DNA of 47,784 nt from Phenylobacterium sp. (GTDB lineage: Bacteria > Pseudomonadota > Alphaproteobacteria > Caulobacterales > Caulobacteraceae), in contig NZ_JAUXVZ010000024.1 of assembly GCF_030680185.1 (NCBI RefSeq), positions 1-47,784 of the forward strand, written 5' to 3'. The notes under the pieces were generated by a model. It was not told the DNA's origin and searched no databases. It was given only the letters and a program-made list of their open reading frames with translations. The position numbers and the translations under genes were made by a program. Shown here piece after piece: positions 7,370-15,446 of this stretch. Numbering within the stretch: position 1 is the stretch's first letter; the number at the start of each line of letters is the position of its first letter.

Positions 7370-8083
7370 GTGCTGGCCGATGAACCTGCTTTTTCGAAGC
7401 CTGCCGGTCGACTTAGCGACGACCTCCACCTTCCAGCCGAGTGGAGGGCGTCTCTGGTGGCATTCATCGCCGACACTCTGCCTTCCTGGCGAGACGACCC
7501 CTTGCGGCCGTCGGCCACAGCTGAGACCGTACTCACTGCCCAACTCTGCGCGCTCCTCAACAGCGCCAGCCGCAAATCCAGAGGGTGGGACTACCTCCAG
7601 TTCAGAATGGAAGAGCCCGATGAGATAGTCCGCGGCCGCGCGATCGATCTTGTCGCCGCGCCATCGGGGCAGCTGATCTGGATCGATGGACGGCGCTATT
7701 CTCAGTACGAGCCGCTGCTTCCGGTGGAATGTAAGCGGTTGCCGACGCCACCAGGCCGTGAACGTGACGAGCGCGAGTATCTCCATAGCCGGCACGGGTC
7801 GCGAGGCGGTGTCCAACGCTTTAAGGCCGGGGATCACGGCGCAGCACACACCCACGCCGCGATCATCGCCTACCTTCAGAGCGACGACATTCCGGCGTGG
7901 CACGCCCGAGTCGCGCAGTGGGTCATTGATTTGTCGGCAGAGACCACGAACTGGACTTGCGACGATGGGCTCGCTCTCAACACCCATGATCCCGAACGGG
8001 GAATGGCGCGGCTGTCTTCCAACCATGCTCGCGATCGTGGCCTGGCGGACATCGCCCTCGACCATATCTGGATCCGCGTCTAG
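7370..8083 (+). CDS. PD-(D/E)xK-like nuclease candidate, partner of the N6 methyltransferase
   Basis: A 237-residue protein from a GTG at 7370, one base after the methyltransferase stop. It shows a pattern fitting a PD-(D/E)xK nuclease core: Glu52 in AETVLTAQL, Asp93 in RGRAIDLVAAP, then Glu120 and Lys122 in LPVECKRLP. The later part has GGVQRFKAGDHG and ends SSNHARDRGLADIALDHIWI. No signal peptide or membrane segment is present. I do not recognise a named family; the Asp and Glu-x-Lys spacing and the tight coupling to a DNA methylase make a restriction nuclease the best guess. It could instead be a specificity or accessory subunit. This assignment is inference from motif spacing and context. 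Confidence 0.6.
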   Translation: MLADEPAFSKPAGRLSDDLHLPAEWRASLVAFIADTLPSWRDDPLRPSATAETVLTAQLCALLNSASRKSRGWDYLQFRMEEPDEIVRGRAIDLVAAPSGQLIWIDGRRYSQYEPLLPVECKRLPTPPGRERDEREYLHSRHGSRGGVQRFKAGDHGAAHTHAAIIAYLQSDDIPAWHARVAQWVIDLSAETTNWTCDDGLALNTHDPERGMARLSSNHARDRGLADIALDHIWIRV

Positions 8084-8335
8084 GAGCGGGGCTCAGAACC
8101 GCAACACGCTCCCTCTAATATTCTCTCAAAAATCTAGTGAAATCAATGCGTTATGGTTTGCGCCTAAGGAACATTATCGGAAATTATATAATAAGATCAA
8201 TAATATACCACAGTTCCGGATCCGTGGACAGAGCGTCTACTTGGCATCGGTCGTCGCCCTCCCGCCGACAGAGTGAACCGGCAAGCTCGAACAGGTTGCC
8301 ACCTGAAATAGCGAACTGGCCGCTCTCAAGGGCGC
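8084..8335. other. Gene-free stretch with AT-rich core
   Basis: No gene is visible between the nuclease-like gene and the MerR-type promoter at 8336. Positions 8113-8215 are strikingly AT-rich (for example around 8180-8212) in an otherwise very GC-rich window. Such a patch may mark the join between the defence cassette and the metal-resistance block. A loose inverted repeat (8083-8088 with 8107-8112) follows the nuclease-like gene and could be a weak terminator. Confidence 0.4.
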
Positions 8336-8366
8336 TTGATCCTCTAGCGGCTTGAGGTCGTAGGCT
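8336..8366 (+). promoter_or_regulatory. MerR-type promoter dyad (site A)
   Basis: A -35 box TTGATC (8336-8341) and a -10 box TAGGCT (8361-8366) are held apart by 19 bases, the long spacing that MerR-family activators correct. The spacer begins CTCTAG and carries an imperfect dyad half CTTGAG. It matches five other sites in the window and precedes the ligase-like pseudogene and the MAPEG gene. Confidence 0.75.
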
Positions 8367-8391
8367 CCCCAATCCTTCGGAGGTCGACCCG

Positions 8392-9050
8392 ATGGCTGAG
8401 AACATCCTGAGCGTTCTGCTCGATGCCCGCAGAGCCGCCAAAGGCGATCGGGCGGGGATTGAGCGCCGCCAGCGCGCCCGCCTTGGCGACATGGTCGCCT
8501 TTGCGCGCGAGCATTCCCCCTTCTACCGCGAACTCTATCGCAATCTCCCGGATCGCATTGAAGATCCTTCCGCCCTGCCCGTCGTCGACAAGAAGATGCT
8601 CATGGCGCGCTTCGACGACTGGTGCACGGACCGGAACGTGACCCTTGAAGCCGCGGAAACCCGATGCCCGCGATCCGCGTCCAGGGCCGCTCCGCCGACG
8701 TCCTCACCTTCCGCACGCCGCGCGGCGAGGTCAGGGTTCCGCCGCTGGCGCTCAGCCAGCCGATCGAGGCCGTCCGCGGGATCACCCTCTTCCAGATCGC
8801 CCAAACCGCGCCGGAATCGCTTGAACTGCGTCTGCTCGTGGCGCCGACCGCGAATTCAGACGCCGTCTGGGGCGAGGCCGAAGCCGGCCTGCGAACGGTG
8901 TTGGCCGGGCACGGGCTCGAACACGTCGCACTCGCGCGCGGCGGCAAACCGCCCGAGCAGGGCGGTGGCGGCAAGTTCCGGGAGGTCGTTCCCTTGGAGC
9001 CCGCAAAGCCCGAGCGCGGTCGACCCGCAGCGGCCCGATCAGACACCTGA
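8392..9050 (+). pseudogene. Phenylacetate-CoA-ligase-like (CapK-type) gene with internal deletion
   Basis: An ATG at 8392, after a good ribosome site (GGAGGT at 8379-8384), opens an N-terminal piece of about 89 residues (MAENILSVLLDARRAAKGDR, later AREHSPFYRELYRNLPDRI and VVDKKMLMARFDDW) like the start of AMP-binding CapK/phenylacetate-CoA-ligase proteins. Near 8655-8664 the frame is lost. A second frame from 8664 holds about 128 residues typical of the C-terminus of the same family (VQGRSADVLTF, GEVRVPPLAL, then a GKFREVVPLEP end). Intact relatives are about 430 residues, so around 200 central residues with the ATP-binding core are missing and the two ends are out of frame. An active ligase is not expected. 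The promoter and ribosome site remain and still serve the MAPEG gene behind it. Confidence 0.7.
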
Positions 9051-9063
9051 GGAGACGTCAGCG

Positions 9064-9633
9064 ATGAACCGAGCTCCGATACCGAAAGACCTGCCCGCGG
9101 AGATGGCGCGCGTCCGCCGTCAGGCCGCACTGTCTTTCCTGTTCTGCGCGCCCGTCCTCGGAGCCGCCGTCTGGTGGCTGCCGCAGCAGTTCGAATTTCC
9201 GGCAGAAATGGGCGAGCGGCTGGCCTTCGCCGCTCGGGCGTGCCTGCTCATCATGCTGTGGGTCCTGATCGGGGTCGGAATCATTGCGCGGCTCCGGCGA
9301 AAGTCGGCGCAAGACAATGCGGGGTCCGCCTACGGCCCGCCGACCGAGCGGCTCAGGGTTCCGCTGGCCTTCCTGCAGAACACGCTCGAGCATGCGACCT
9401 TGTCGGCCTTCGCAATCCTGGCGCTCGCCACCGTCGAGGGCGAGGCCCCGCTTGCCTTCATCGTAGGAATGGTCGTGCTGTTCGCGATCGGGCGTATCAC
9501 CTTCCTTCGCGGCTACCCGCATGGCTCGGCCGGCAGAGCGTTCGGTGTCGTGACGACCGCGTTGCCGATTATGGGCGCATTCGCCTGGGTCATCTACGAC
9601 ATGGTCGACCGTCTACTCCGCGCCGCGATTTAG
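9064..9633 (+). CDS. MAPEG-family membrane protein
   Basis: A 189-residue integral membrane protein. Hydrophobic segments occur at about 23-44, 66-88, 127-150 and 162-185, with the loop motif VPLAFLQNTLEHATL around 113-127 and RITFLRGYPHGS near 150-161. The FLQNTLEH and (R/Y)xxGY elements are typical of MAPEG proteins, a family of small four-helix membrane enzymes that includes glutathione transferases and peroxidases acting on lipids and eicosanoids. The bacterial members' substrates are mostly unknown. It lies 13 bases after the ligase remnant, in the same reading frame as that gene's first part, and is probably transcribed from the MerR-type promoter at 8336. In this setting a role in handling metal-damaged or remodelled lipids is a guess. 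Confidence 0.75.
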   Translation: MNRAPIPKDLPAEMARVRRQAALSFLFCAPVLGAAVWWLPQQFEFPAEMGERLAFAARACLLIMLWVLIGVGIIARLRRKSAQDNAGSAYGPPTERLRVPLAFLQNTLEHATLSAFAILALATVEGEAPLAFIVGMVVLFAIGRITFLRGYPHGSAGRAFGVVTTALPIMGAFAWVIYDMVDRLLRAAI

Positions 9634-9772
9634 CTCAGATGAGCCCACGCCCAGCGGCCTGCAACTTCGGGCCGTGGTCTTGCATCGGTCGAAGCCGTGA
9701 CCGTGCGGCGATGGCCGAAGAAGGGTCCGTTGCGCTGGGGAGCATCGACATGGGCGCGCGCGAACGGTCGTG

Positions 9773-12046
9773 TCACCTGGTTGGCTTCCTCGGACGCGCC
9801 CAGAGCCGGTAGGTGTCCCCGAAGACCTCGGGATGCAGGCCTTCGTGGCGATGCAGGCCATCGAGGTCGCGCAGCGCGGCCGGCCGAGGGTTCTCCGCTA
9901 GATATCGCGTCTGGTCGGCCGCATGGCCGAACCGCACGCCGAGGAACTCGAGCCCGGCGGCGTCGAACATCGCGCCGACCTGCGGCAGGGTGAAGCGATG
10001 CTCGTTGACGTGGAACAGCAGATCCCGGCAGTCGGACAGCGTCCAGAAGTCGGAAGCCGGGCTCATCACCCCCTCCAGGGCGGGCGGCGCCCCGTCGAGC
10101 ATGAGGTCCCGCCGCAGGGCGCGGATCCCCTCCGCATCGTCCCGATATCCGGAATGCGCGATGTGCGCCCGCGCCGCGGCAACCGCCTGGCGGCCGATGT
10201 CGCTGTAGAGCCCGACGAAGAGGAAGCCATCGGGCTTGAGCAACTTGGCGAGGACCTGCAGGCCCTTCGCCGGATCGGCCATGTGATGCAGCACGCCGAA
10301 GCTGTCGATCAGATCGAAGCGCTCGCCGAGCGTCGGCAGGTCCAGGATGTCGGCCTGCAGATGCTGAACCTCGGCGAGCCCATAGGCGCGCGCCTTGCGC
10401 ATGGCGTAGCCGAGGCTGGCGGCGCTGAGGTCGACGGCCAGGATCGAGGCGCCGCGGTAGGTGCTCGCCACGCGCAGGGTTTCCAGGCCGGTGCCGCAGC
10501 CGGCGACCAGCACGCGGGGCCGTTCGACGTCGGCGATCTCGCGGGCGGGCAGGTCCGGCAAGGCGCCCTGAATCGCCATGCGGAACGGCATCGGCTCGGC
10601 CAGGCCGCCCCGGGTCCAGCGGGGATAGGGATTCTGTTCGTACTGGGTCTGGACCGCGAGCGAGGTCGCGTCGGTGGGCGGTTTGAGCACCGGCAGGGCG
10701 GCGCGCAGCTCCGCCTCCTCGGCCGGCTCGGCCAGCTGTTCGCGCAGCAGGTCGGCGAGCGGCGGCAGCGCGCCGCCTTCGAGCCGCGCCGCAAGCGGCG
10801 TCGAACCGAGTGGGCGGTACGCCGCCACGATCGCGATCCTGGTGGCGTCTCCGGCCTCCGCGCCCAGATCGTCGCGGTCGAGGCGGGCGATCAGGGCGTC
10901 CAGCCGCTGCGGCTCGTCGGCCGCCGCGAAGAAGACGTACTCGTTCAGGAAGGCCTGCCGGGCGAGCGCGACCGCGAGACCGAGCTCCTCCTCCAGGGCG
11001 TCGGGCTCGGCGTCGGCGAGGCTCAGAAGATCGGCCCGCAGCTGCACGAGCAGCAGCTCGATCCCAACGTCCGGGATCGGTGCGGACGCCAAGAGTCTCT
11101 GGAAGAGCGGGGCCTGAATCAGCCGCGTGGCGGCCGTGCCCTCGTGCTCCAGCGTTTGCGCAACGTCACGCGGCGCAGCGACGATCGACTCCAGGAGCCG
11201 ATCGATCTCCGCATCCTGGCGCAGGACCGCAATCGCCGCGGTCGCCAGGCTGCGGGGATTGACGTCGGGGCGTTCAAACAGCTTCAGCAGGATGGCCCGA
11301 AAAGCAGGCGTCGCGGGCGCCAGGCGCGTGCGCCGGAGCGCGCGTGCCAGTCGCCGCCAGGCTTCGGCATCCCCGGGCGCCGCCTCCACGGCCTGAGCAA
11401 GCGCGTCCAGCCCCTCCAGCCCCTGCCCGAGCTGCAACCGCGCAAGGCCGAGGTTCGCCAGGAGCGCGGGCCGTATTGGATGGCCCGGTGCGGCTGCGCG
11501 CAGGCCGGTCGCGAACAGCTCGGCCGCGGCGCCCGGTTCGCCGCGGCTGAGGCGCAGCAGGCCGTAGCCGTTCAGCGCGGCGGCCGAAGCCGGCGCGAGG
11601 CGCAGCGCCTTGTGGTAGTGACCCTCGGCCTCCCGGGTTCGGCCGAGGCCCCGGAGCGCATCCCCGGCGGCGGCGAAGGCCTCCGCGAAATCCGGCTTCA
11701 GCCGGGCGGCGTGCGCGAACGCGGCGGCCGCGCCCTCCAAGGCCCGCGCGCGCCGATGCGCCTCCCCCAGGTTGTACTGGATGTAGGGGTTCTTCGGCTG
11801 GCCTGCTGCGGCGCGTTCAAACCAGGCGATGGCCTCCGCGGACCGTCCAGTGTTCATCGCCACGGTGCCGAGCACGTTCAGGGCCGACGGGTCTCGAGCG
11901 TGCAGGGCGAGCACCCTCTCGGCATGGACCTCGGCGTCCCTCCACCGGCCGGCGTTCGCGTGCGCGACCGCCTGATGCAGATCCCGCATCGCCGGCGGCT
12001 GCAATCCCGGCGGCGACGGCGGCGGAAGCGATGGCCCGCGCTTCAT
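9773..12046 (-). CDS. TPR protein with C-terminal SAM methyltransferase domain
   Basis: A protein of about 757 residues if the ATG at 12046 (MKRGPSLPPPSPPGLQPPAM) is used; an ATG at 11989 is also possible, and upstream extension into the CDF gene is unlikely. Residues about 20-230 form tetratricopeptide repeats (for example NVLGTVAMNTGRSAEAIAWF, then YNLGEAHRRARALEGAAAAF). A helical linker follows, then a class I methyltransferase with VLVAGCGTGLETL (AdoMet motif I), ILAVDLS (acidic residue of motif II) and DLIDSFGVLHHM. TPR-methyltransferase fusions of this form are known but mostly uncharacterised; they may modify proteins. It starts 11 bases past the stop of the CDF exporter gene, so it is probably expressed from the MerR-type promoter at 12957-12987 as part of the metal response. 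Confidence 0.8.
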   Translation of the reverse strand: MKRGPSLPPPSPPGLQPPAMRDLHQAVAHANAGRWRDAEVHAERVLALHARDPSALNVLGTVAMNTGRSAEAIAWFERAAAGQPKNPYIQYNLGEAHRRARALEGAAAAFAHAARLKPDFAEAFAAAGDALRGLGRTREAEGHYHKALRLAPASAAALNGYGLLRLSRGEPGAAAELFATGLRAAAPGHPIRPALLANLGLARLQLGQGLEGLDALAQAVEAAPGDAEAWRRLARALRRTRLAPATPAFRAILLKLFERPDVNPRSLATAAIAVLRQDAEIDRLLESIVAAPRDVAQTLEHEGTAATRLIQAPLFQRLLASAPIPDVGIELLLVQLRADLLSLADAEPDALEEELGLAVALARQAFLNEYVFFAAADEPQRLDALIARLDRDDLGAEAGDATRIAIVAAYRPLGSTPLAARLEGGALPPLADLLREQLAEPAEEAELRAALPVLKPPTDATSLAVQTQYEQNPYPRWTRGGLAEPMPFRMAIQGALPDLPAREIADVERPRVLVAGCGTGLETLRVASTYRGASILAVDLSAASLGYAMRKARAYGLAEVQHLQADILDLPTLGERFDLIDSFGVLHHMADPAKGLQVLAKLLKPDGFLFVGLYSDIGRQAVAAARAHIAHSGYRDDAEGIRALRRDLMLDGAPPALEGVMSPASDFWTLSDCRDLLFHVNEHRFTLPQVGAMFDAAGLEFLGVRFGHAADQTRYLAENPRPAALRDLDGLHRHEGLHPEVFGDTYRLWARPRKPTR

Positions 12047-12056
12047 CCGCACGCGC

Positions 12057-12941
12057 TCAAGCCGCCGTGGCGGCGCGCGCCTCGCGCAGGTCCGCACGCG
12101 CATGGCGCACGATCAACCACGAGGACTGCAGGAAGAGGCCCGCGATGATCACCGCCACGATCAGGTCCGGCCAGGCGGTGTCCGTCCACGCCACCAAACC
12201 CGCGGCGACGACCACGGCCAGGTTTCCGAGCGCGTCGTTGCGCGAGAACAGCCAGACCGCGCGAGCATTGGCGTCGCCGCCCCGGTGCGGCAAGAGCAGG
12301 AGGGCGGCGATCACGTTGGCGACTAGGGCGATCACGCCGAAGACGCCCATGATCTCGGCTTCGGGGCGATTGAGCACCAGGACCCGGTACGCCGTGTTGA
12401 GCAGGACGCCCGTGCCGAGGAGGCCCAGAAACACCCCCTGGATGAGCGCTGAGCGGGCGCGCCAGGTCAGCGACCAGCCCACGGCCAGCAGGCCGAGGAA
12501 GGTGATCAGCCCGTCGCCCATGAAGTCCAGGGCGTCGGCCTTAAGGGCCTGGGACCCCGCGACGAAGCCGGCGACGATCTCCGCCAGGCCGTAGCCGACG
12601 TTGATCAGGACGACCAGCCAGAGCGCCCGCTTGTACGCCGGCGTGATGTGGCTGAGGTCCTTCGGCAGGTCGTCGTCGTCGCCCGGCGCCTCGTCTCGCT
12701 GCCGGTCGAGCCGGTAGCCCAGCGACTCCACCGTCTCCTCGACCTTGGGCGCGCGGCGCGCCGGATCGTCGAGCTTCAGCGTCATGAGCGAGGTGGCGAT
12801 CGAGACGCGCGCCTCCTCGACGCCGGGCAGCTTGCCGACGGCCTTCTCGATCTTGGTGGCGCAGTCGGGGCAGTCCATGCCCGTGATCCGGTAGCGGACC
12901 ATCTCCAGAGCGTTCGCATTGGTGGCCGTCATCGCGGGCAT
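12057..12941 (-). CDS. Cation diffusion facilitator with N-terminal HMA domain
   Basis: A 294-residue metal exporter. Residues about 13-80 form a heavy-metal-associated domain with GMDCPDC at 21-27, ending ESLGYRLDRQ. From about 103 on it is a cation diffusion facilitator membrane domain, with the DxxxD-type site in LKADALDFMGDG (Asp139/Asp143) and a second polar pair in FSRNDALGN. The usual cytoplasmic C-terminal domain is missing: the protein stops soon after the last membrane helix. So the N-terminal HMA may take over metal delivery or dimer control. It probably exports Zn, Cd or Pb to the periplasm. Its own MerR-type promoter (12957-12987) lies 16 bases upstream, implying an almost leaderless start or one of the internal ATGs (residue 4 or 14). 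Confidence 0.88.
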   Translation of the reverse strand: MPAMTATNANALEMVRYRITGMDCPDCATKIEKAVGKLPGVEEARVSIATSLMTLKLDDPARRAPKVEETVESLGYRLDRQRDEAPGDDDDLPKDLSHITPAYKRALWLVVLINVGYGLAEIVAGFVAGSQALKADALDFMGDGLITFLGLLAVGWSLTWRARSALIQGVFLGLLGTGVLLNTAYRVLVLNRPEAEIMGVFGVIALVANVIAALLLLPHRGGDANARAVWLFSRNDALGNLAVVVAAGLVAWTDTAWPDLIVAVIIAGLFLQSSWLIVRHARADLREARAATAA

Positions 12942-12956
12942 CCCTTGTTCGAGCGG

Positions 12957-12987
12957 AGTTTAGTTCCTCTAGCCGCTAGAGGATCAA
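12957..12987 (-). promoter_or_regulatory. MerR-type promoter dyad (site B) for the HMA-CDF gene
   Basis: On the minus strand: -35 TTGATC (12982-12987), a 19-base spacer with the dyad CTCTAG-CGG-CTAGAG, and -10 TAAACT (12957-12962). This is the best-formed copy of the set and points at the HMA-CDF gene that starts at 12941. Confidence 0.85.
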
Positions 12988-13073
12988 CGGGGAAAAGCGC
13001 GCCCCTCACCAACCCGTTCCGCTGCGGATTCAACTCGCGAGGCTACGTCGAGCCACCCGCGCGGCGGTTTCGC

Positions 13074-13104
13074 TTGATCCTCTAGTAGGTCGAGGATGTA
13101 AGAA
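13074..13104 (+). promoter_or_regulatory. MerR-type promoter dyad (site C) for the FTR1-type permease
   Basis: -35 TTGATC (13074-13079), 19-base spacer starting CTCTAG and containing the weaker half-site TCGAGG, and -10 TAAGAA (13099-13104). It lies 40 bases before the ATG of the cytochrome c/FTR1 gene and is divergent from site B, about 90 bases away. Confidence 0.82.
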
Positions 13105-13143
13105 CGCGCTGCAAGCCATTCGCAATCGCAGCTCGGAGCCCCG

Positions 13144-15075
13144 ATGCCCCTCGCCTCCCGCATGTTCGCGGCCTTCCTGGTCCTGGCTGCGCTTGCCATG
13201 CCCGCGATGGCCTCCGCGCAGCAACAAGGCGCATCGGCGCAGGTGGCCTGGCGTCTGCTCGATTACATCGCCGTGGATTATCCCGCCGCGGTGGCCGACG
13301 GCCGGGTGATCAGCGCCGCCGAGTACGCGGAGATGCGGGAGTTTTCTGCGTCGGTCCGTGAGCGCCTTGCGGCCCTGCCCGCCACCTCCGCGACGCCGCA
13401 GCTGCTCAAGGACGCGGACGTGCTCATCGCCGCTATCGAGCGGCGCGCGCCGGAGGCCGAGGTGGGCCAGCGGGCCCGCGCTTTGGCGGCGGAACTGCTT
13501 CGCGCCTATCCGACGCCGCTGGCCCCCAGCGCCCCGCCCGACCTCGCGCGCGGGGCGACGCTCTACGCCGAGCAGTGCGCCTCGTGCCACGGGGCGACGG
13601 GCGCGGCCGACGGCCCAGGCGCCAAGGGGCTAGAGCCCCCGCCGATCGCGTTCACCGACCTGGCTCGGGCGCGGGAGCGCAGCCTCTTCGGGCTGTACCA
13701 GGTCGTCAGCCAAGGCCTGGAAGGCACCGCCATGGCGAGCTACGGCCACCTCTCGCCGGAGGATCGGTGGGCGCTGGCCTTCTACGTGGGCGGGCTGGCG
13801 TTCGACGCCCGGTCGGCCGAGGCCGGCGAGCGCCTGTGGCGGGAGCGCCCGGATTTGCGAGGCCGTGTGCCGGACCTCCAAGCGCTCACCCAGGCGACGC
13901 CGGCGGGCCTCGCCACCGCCATTGGCGACGCCGACGCCGGCCACATCACGGCTTACCTCCGGCGGCATCCCGAGGCCGTGGGGCCGAAGGCCTCGGGCGG
14001 GCTCGACGTCGCCCGGGTCAAGCTGGCCGAGAGCCTCGCCGCCTACCGCACAGGCGATCGCAAGCTCGCGCAGGAACTCGCCCTGTCCGCCTATCTCGAC
14101 GGGTTCGAGCCTGTCGAGCCCCTGCTGCGGGCCCGGGACGGCGCCCTGATGGCCAAGGTGGAAGCCGCCATGGGCGGGCTTCGCGCCAGCATCAGCCGCG
14201 GCGCGCCCGAGGCCGAGGTCGCCGACCAGGCGCGGGCGCTTCAGGCCCTGTTCGACGAGGCCGAGCGGGCGCTGGCGCCCGAACGGGCCAGCGCGGCCTC
14301 CGCCTTCCTGGGCGCCTTCACCATCCTGCTGCGCGAGGGGGTGGAGGCGCTGCTGATCGTGATCGCCATGATCGCCTTCTTGCGCAAGGCCGAGCGGCAA
14401 GACGTGCTGCCCTACGTGCACGCCGGCTGGATTACGGCCCTGGTCGGCGGCGCGCTCACCTGGGGGGCGGCCACCTATCTCATTTCGATCAGCGGCGCGA
14501 GCCGGGAGCTCACCGAGGGCGTGGGGGCTCTGGTCTCGGCCGTGGTGCTGATCTCCGTCGGCGTGTGGATGCACGGCAAGGCGCAGGCGGGCGCCTGGCA
14601 GGCCTATATCCGCGACAAGCTCTCGGCGGCGCGCTCCCAGCGCTCCGCCTGGTTCCTGTTCCTGCTCGCCTTCATCGTCGTCTATCGCGAGGCGTTCGAG
14701 ACCATCCTCTTCTACGCCGCCCTATGGAGCCAGGGCACGCACCTGGCCATGCTTTCCGGCGCGGCGGCGGCCTTGGTCGCGCTGGCGCTCATCGCCTGGG
14801 GCCTGCTCAGCTACAGCCGCCGACTGCCGATCGCCCAGTTCTTCGCCTACAGCTCGCTGCTGATCGCCGCGCTGGCCGTGGTGCTCGCGGGCAAGGGCAT
14901 CGCTGCGCTGCAGGAAGCCGGCGTCCTGGCGGTTCGCCCGCTGCCGGCAATTCCGCGGATCGAGGCGTTGGGGGTATTCCCGACCTGGGAGGGCCTGATA
15001 GCGCAAGTCCTGACACTCCTGGCCGTCATCGCCGGCTTCCAGCTCGTGGGTCGCCAGGCGCGCGCTCGCGCTTGA
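13144..15075 (+). CDS. pbrT: Cytochrome c / FTR1-family metal permease, PbrT-like
   Basis: A 643-residue protein with a signal peptide (cleavage near ASAQQQ, residues 23-27). The periplasmic part has a c-type haem motif CASCH at 145-149 and ends in helical repeats up to about 380. The membrane part (about 385-640) is an FTR1-type permease with the two signature acidic motifs REGVE at 397-401 and REAFE at 515-519. Fusions of cytochrome c and FTR1 in this order are found in iron permeases and in PbrT, the lead uptake protein of Cupriavidus pbr operons. A Pb role is favoured here because the gene has its own MerR-type promoter and a PbrC-like peptidase is in the same regulon. Fe uptake remains possible. 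It is convergent with the DUF3703 gene, 23 bases between stops. Confidence 0.8.
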   Translation: MPLASRMFAAFLVLAALAMPAMASAQQQGASAQVAWRLLDYIAVDYPAAVADGRVISAAEYAEMREFSASVRERLAALPATSATPQLLKDADVLIAAIERRAPEAEVGQRARALAAELLRAYPTPLAPSAPPDLARGATLYAEQCASCHGATGAADGPGAKGLEPPPIAFTDLARARERSLFGLYQVVSQGLEGTAMASYGHLSPEDRWALAFYVGGLAFDARSAEAGERLWRERPDLRGRVPDLQALTQATPAGLATAIGDADAGHITAYLRRHPEAVGPKASGGLDVARVKLAESLAAYRTGDRKLAQELALSAYLDGFEPVEPLLRARDGALMAKVEAAMGGLRASISRGAPEAEVADQARALQALFDEAERALAPERASAASAFLGAFTILLREGVEALLIVIAMIAFLRKAERQDVLPYVHAGWITALVGGALTWGAATYLISISGASRELTEGVGALVSAVVLISVGVWMHGKAQAGAWQAYIRDKLSAARSQRSAWFLFLLAFIVVYREAFETILFYAALWSQGTHLAMLSGAAAALVALALIAWGLLSYSRRLPIAQFFAYSSLLIAALAVVLAGKGIAALQEAGVLAVRPLPAIPRIEALGVFPTWEGLIAQVLTLLAVIAGFQLVGRQARARA

Positions 15076-15098
15076 AGGGCGCGGTCTTGCGGTGCGGA

Positions 15099-15446
15099 TC
15101 AGGATTCGCAGAGGCGCCGCAGGTCCTCCGGGATCGGCATGGCACGGATCGCCGAAACGCGGGCGCGGCCGGTGTTCCCGGCCGGCAGCCAGCCTGCCAC
15201 CGACAGCAGGCAGCCCGCAGCGAGGCGCACGAGCTGACCGGCCGCCTCGCGTACATCGCCGTCCCCGACCGCGAGCTTGAGCATCGCCCAGTGGCTCCAA
15301 CTGTGGAGCCCGGCCCAGGGCTGTTCCAGGATGTGCGCCCGCTCCAGGTGGCGGTAGGCCGCGCCCTGGTCGCCCGCGGCCATGGCCTTTCTGGCGGCGG
15401 CCGCCTCCGCCGCAATGGCCTCGCGTCGGGCGCCGGACCTGATCAT
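15099..15446 (-). CDS. DUF3703 family protein
   Basis: A 115-residue soluble protein starting at an ATG (15446) that overlaps the stop of the upstream methyltransferase gene in an ATGA arrangement. It is almost all helical: MIRSGARREAIAAEAAAARK, then GAAYRHLERAHILEQPW, HSWSHWAMLKLAVGDGDVRE and a Gly-rich hydrophobic part ending WLPAGNTGRARVSA. The AHILxQ and HxxxHxxML pattern fits DUF3703, a family of unknown function that I recall next to metal-resistance and lspA/P450 genes. The conserved His residues (in ERAHILEQ and HSWSHW) could bind metal, but nothing shows this. It is the last gene of the unit that begins with lspA. Confidence 0.8.
   Translation of the reverse strand: MIRSGARREAIAAEAAAARKAMAAGDQGAAYRHLERAHILEQPWAGLHSWSHWAMLKLAVGDGDVREAAGQLVRLAAGCLLSVAGWLPAGNTGRARVSAIRAMPIPEDLRRLCES

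Noticed and set aside
9923..12148. Long plus-strand open frame of about 740 codons
   Set aside because: Antisense to the TPR-methyltransferase and CDF genes; composition is Arg/Gly/Gln-rich with no domain. High GC makes long shadow frames.
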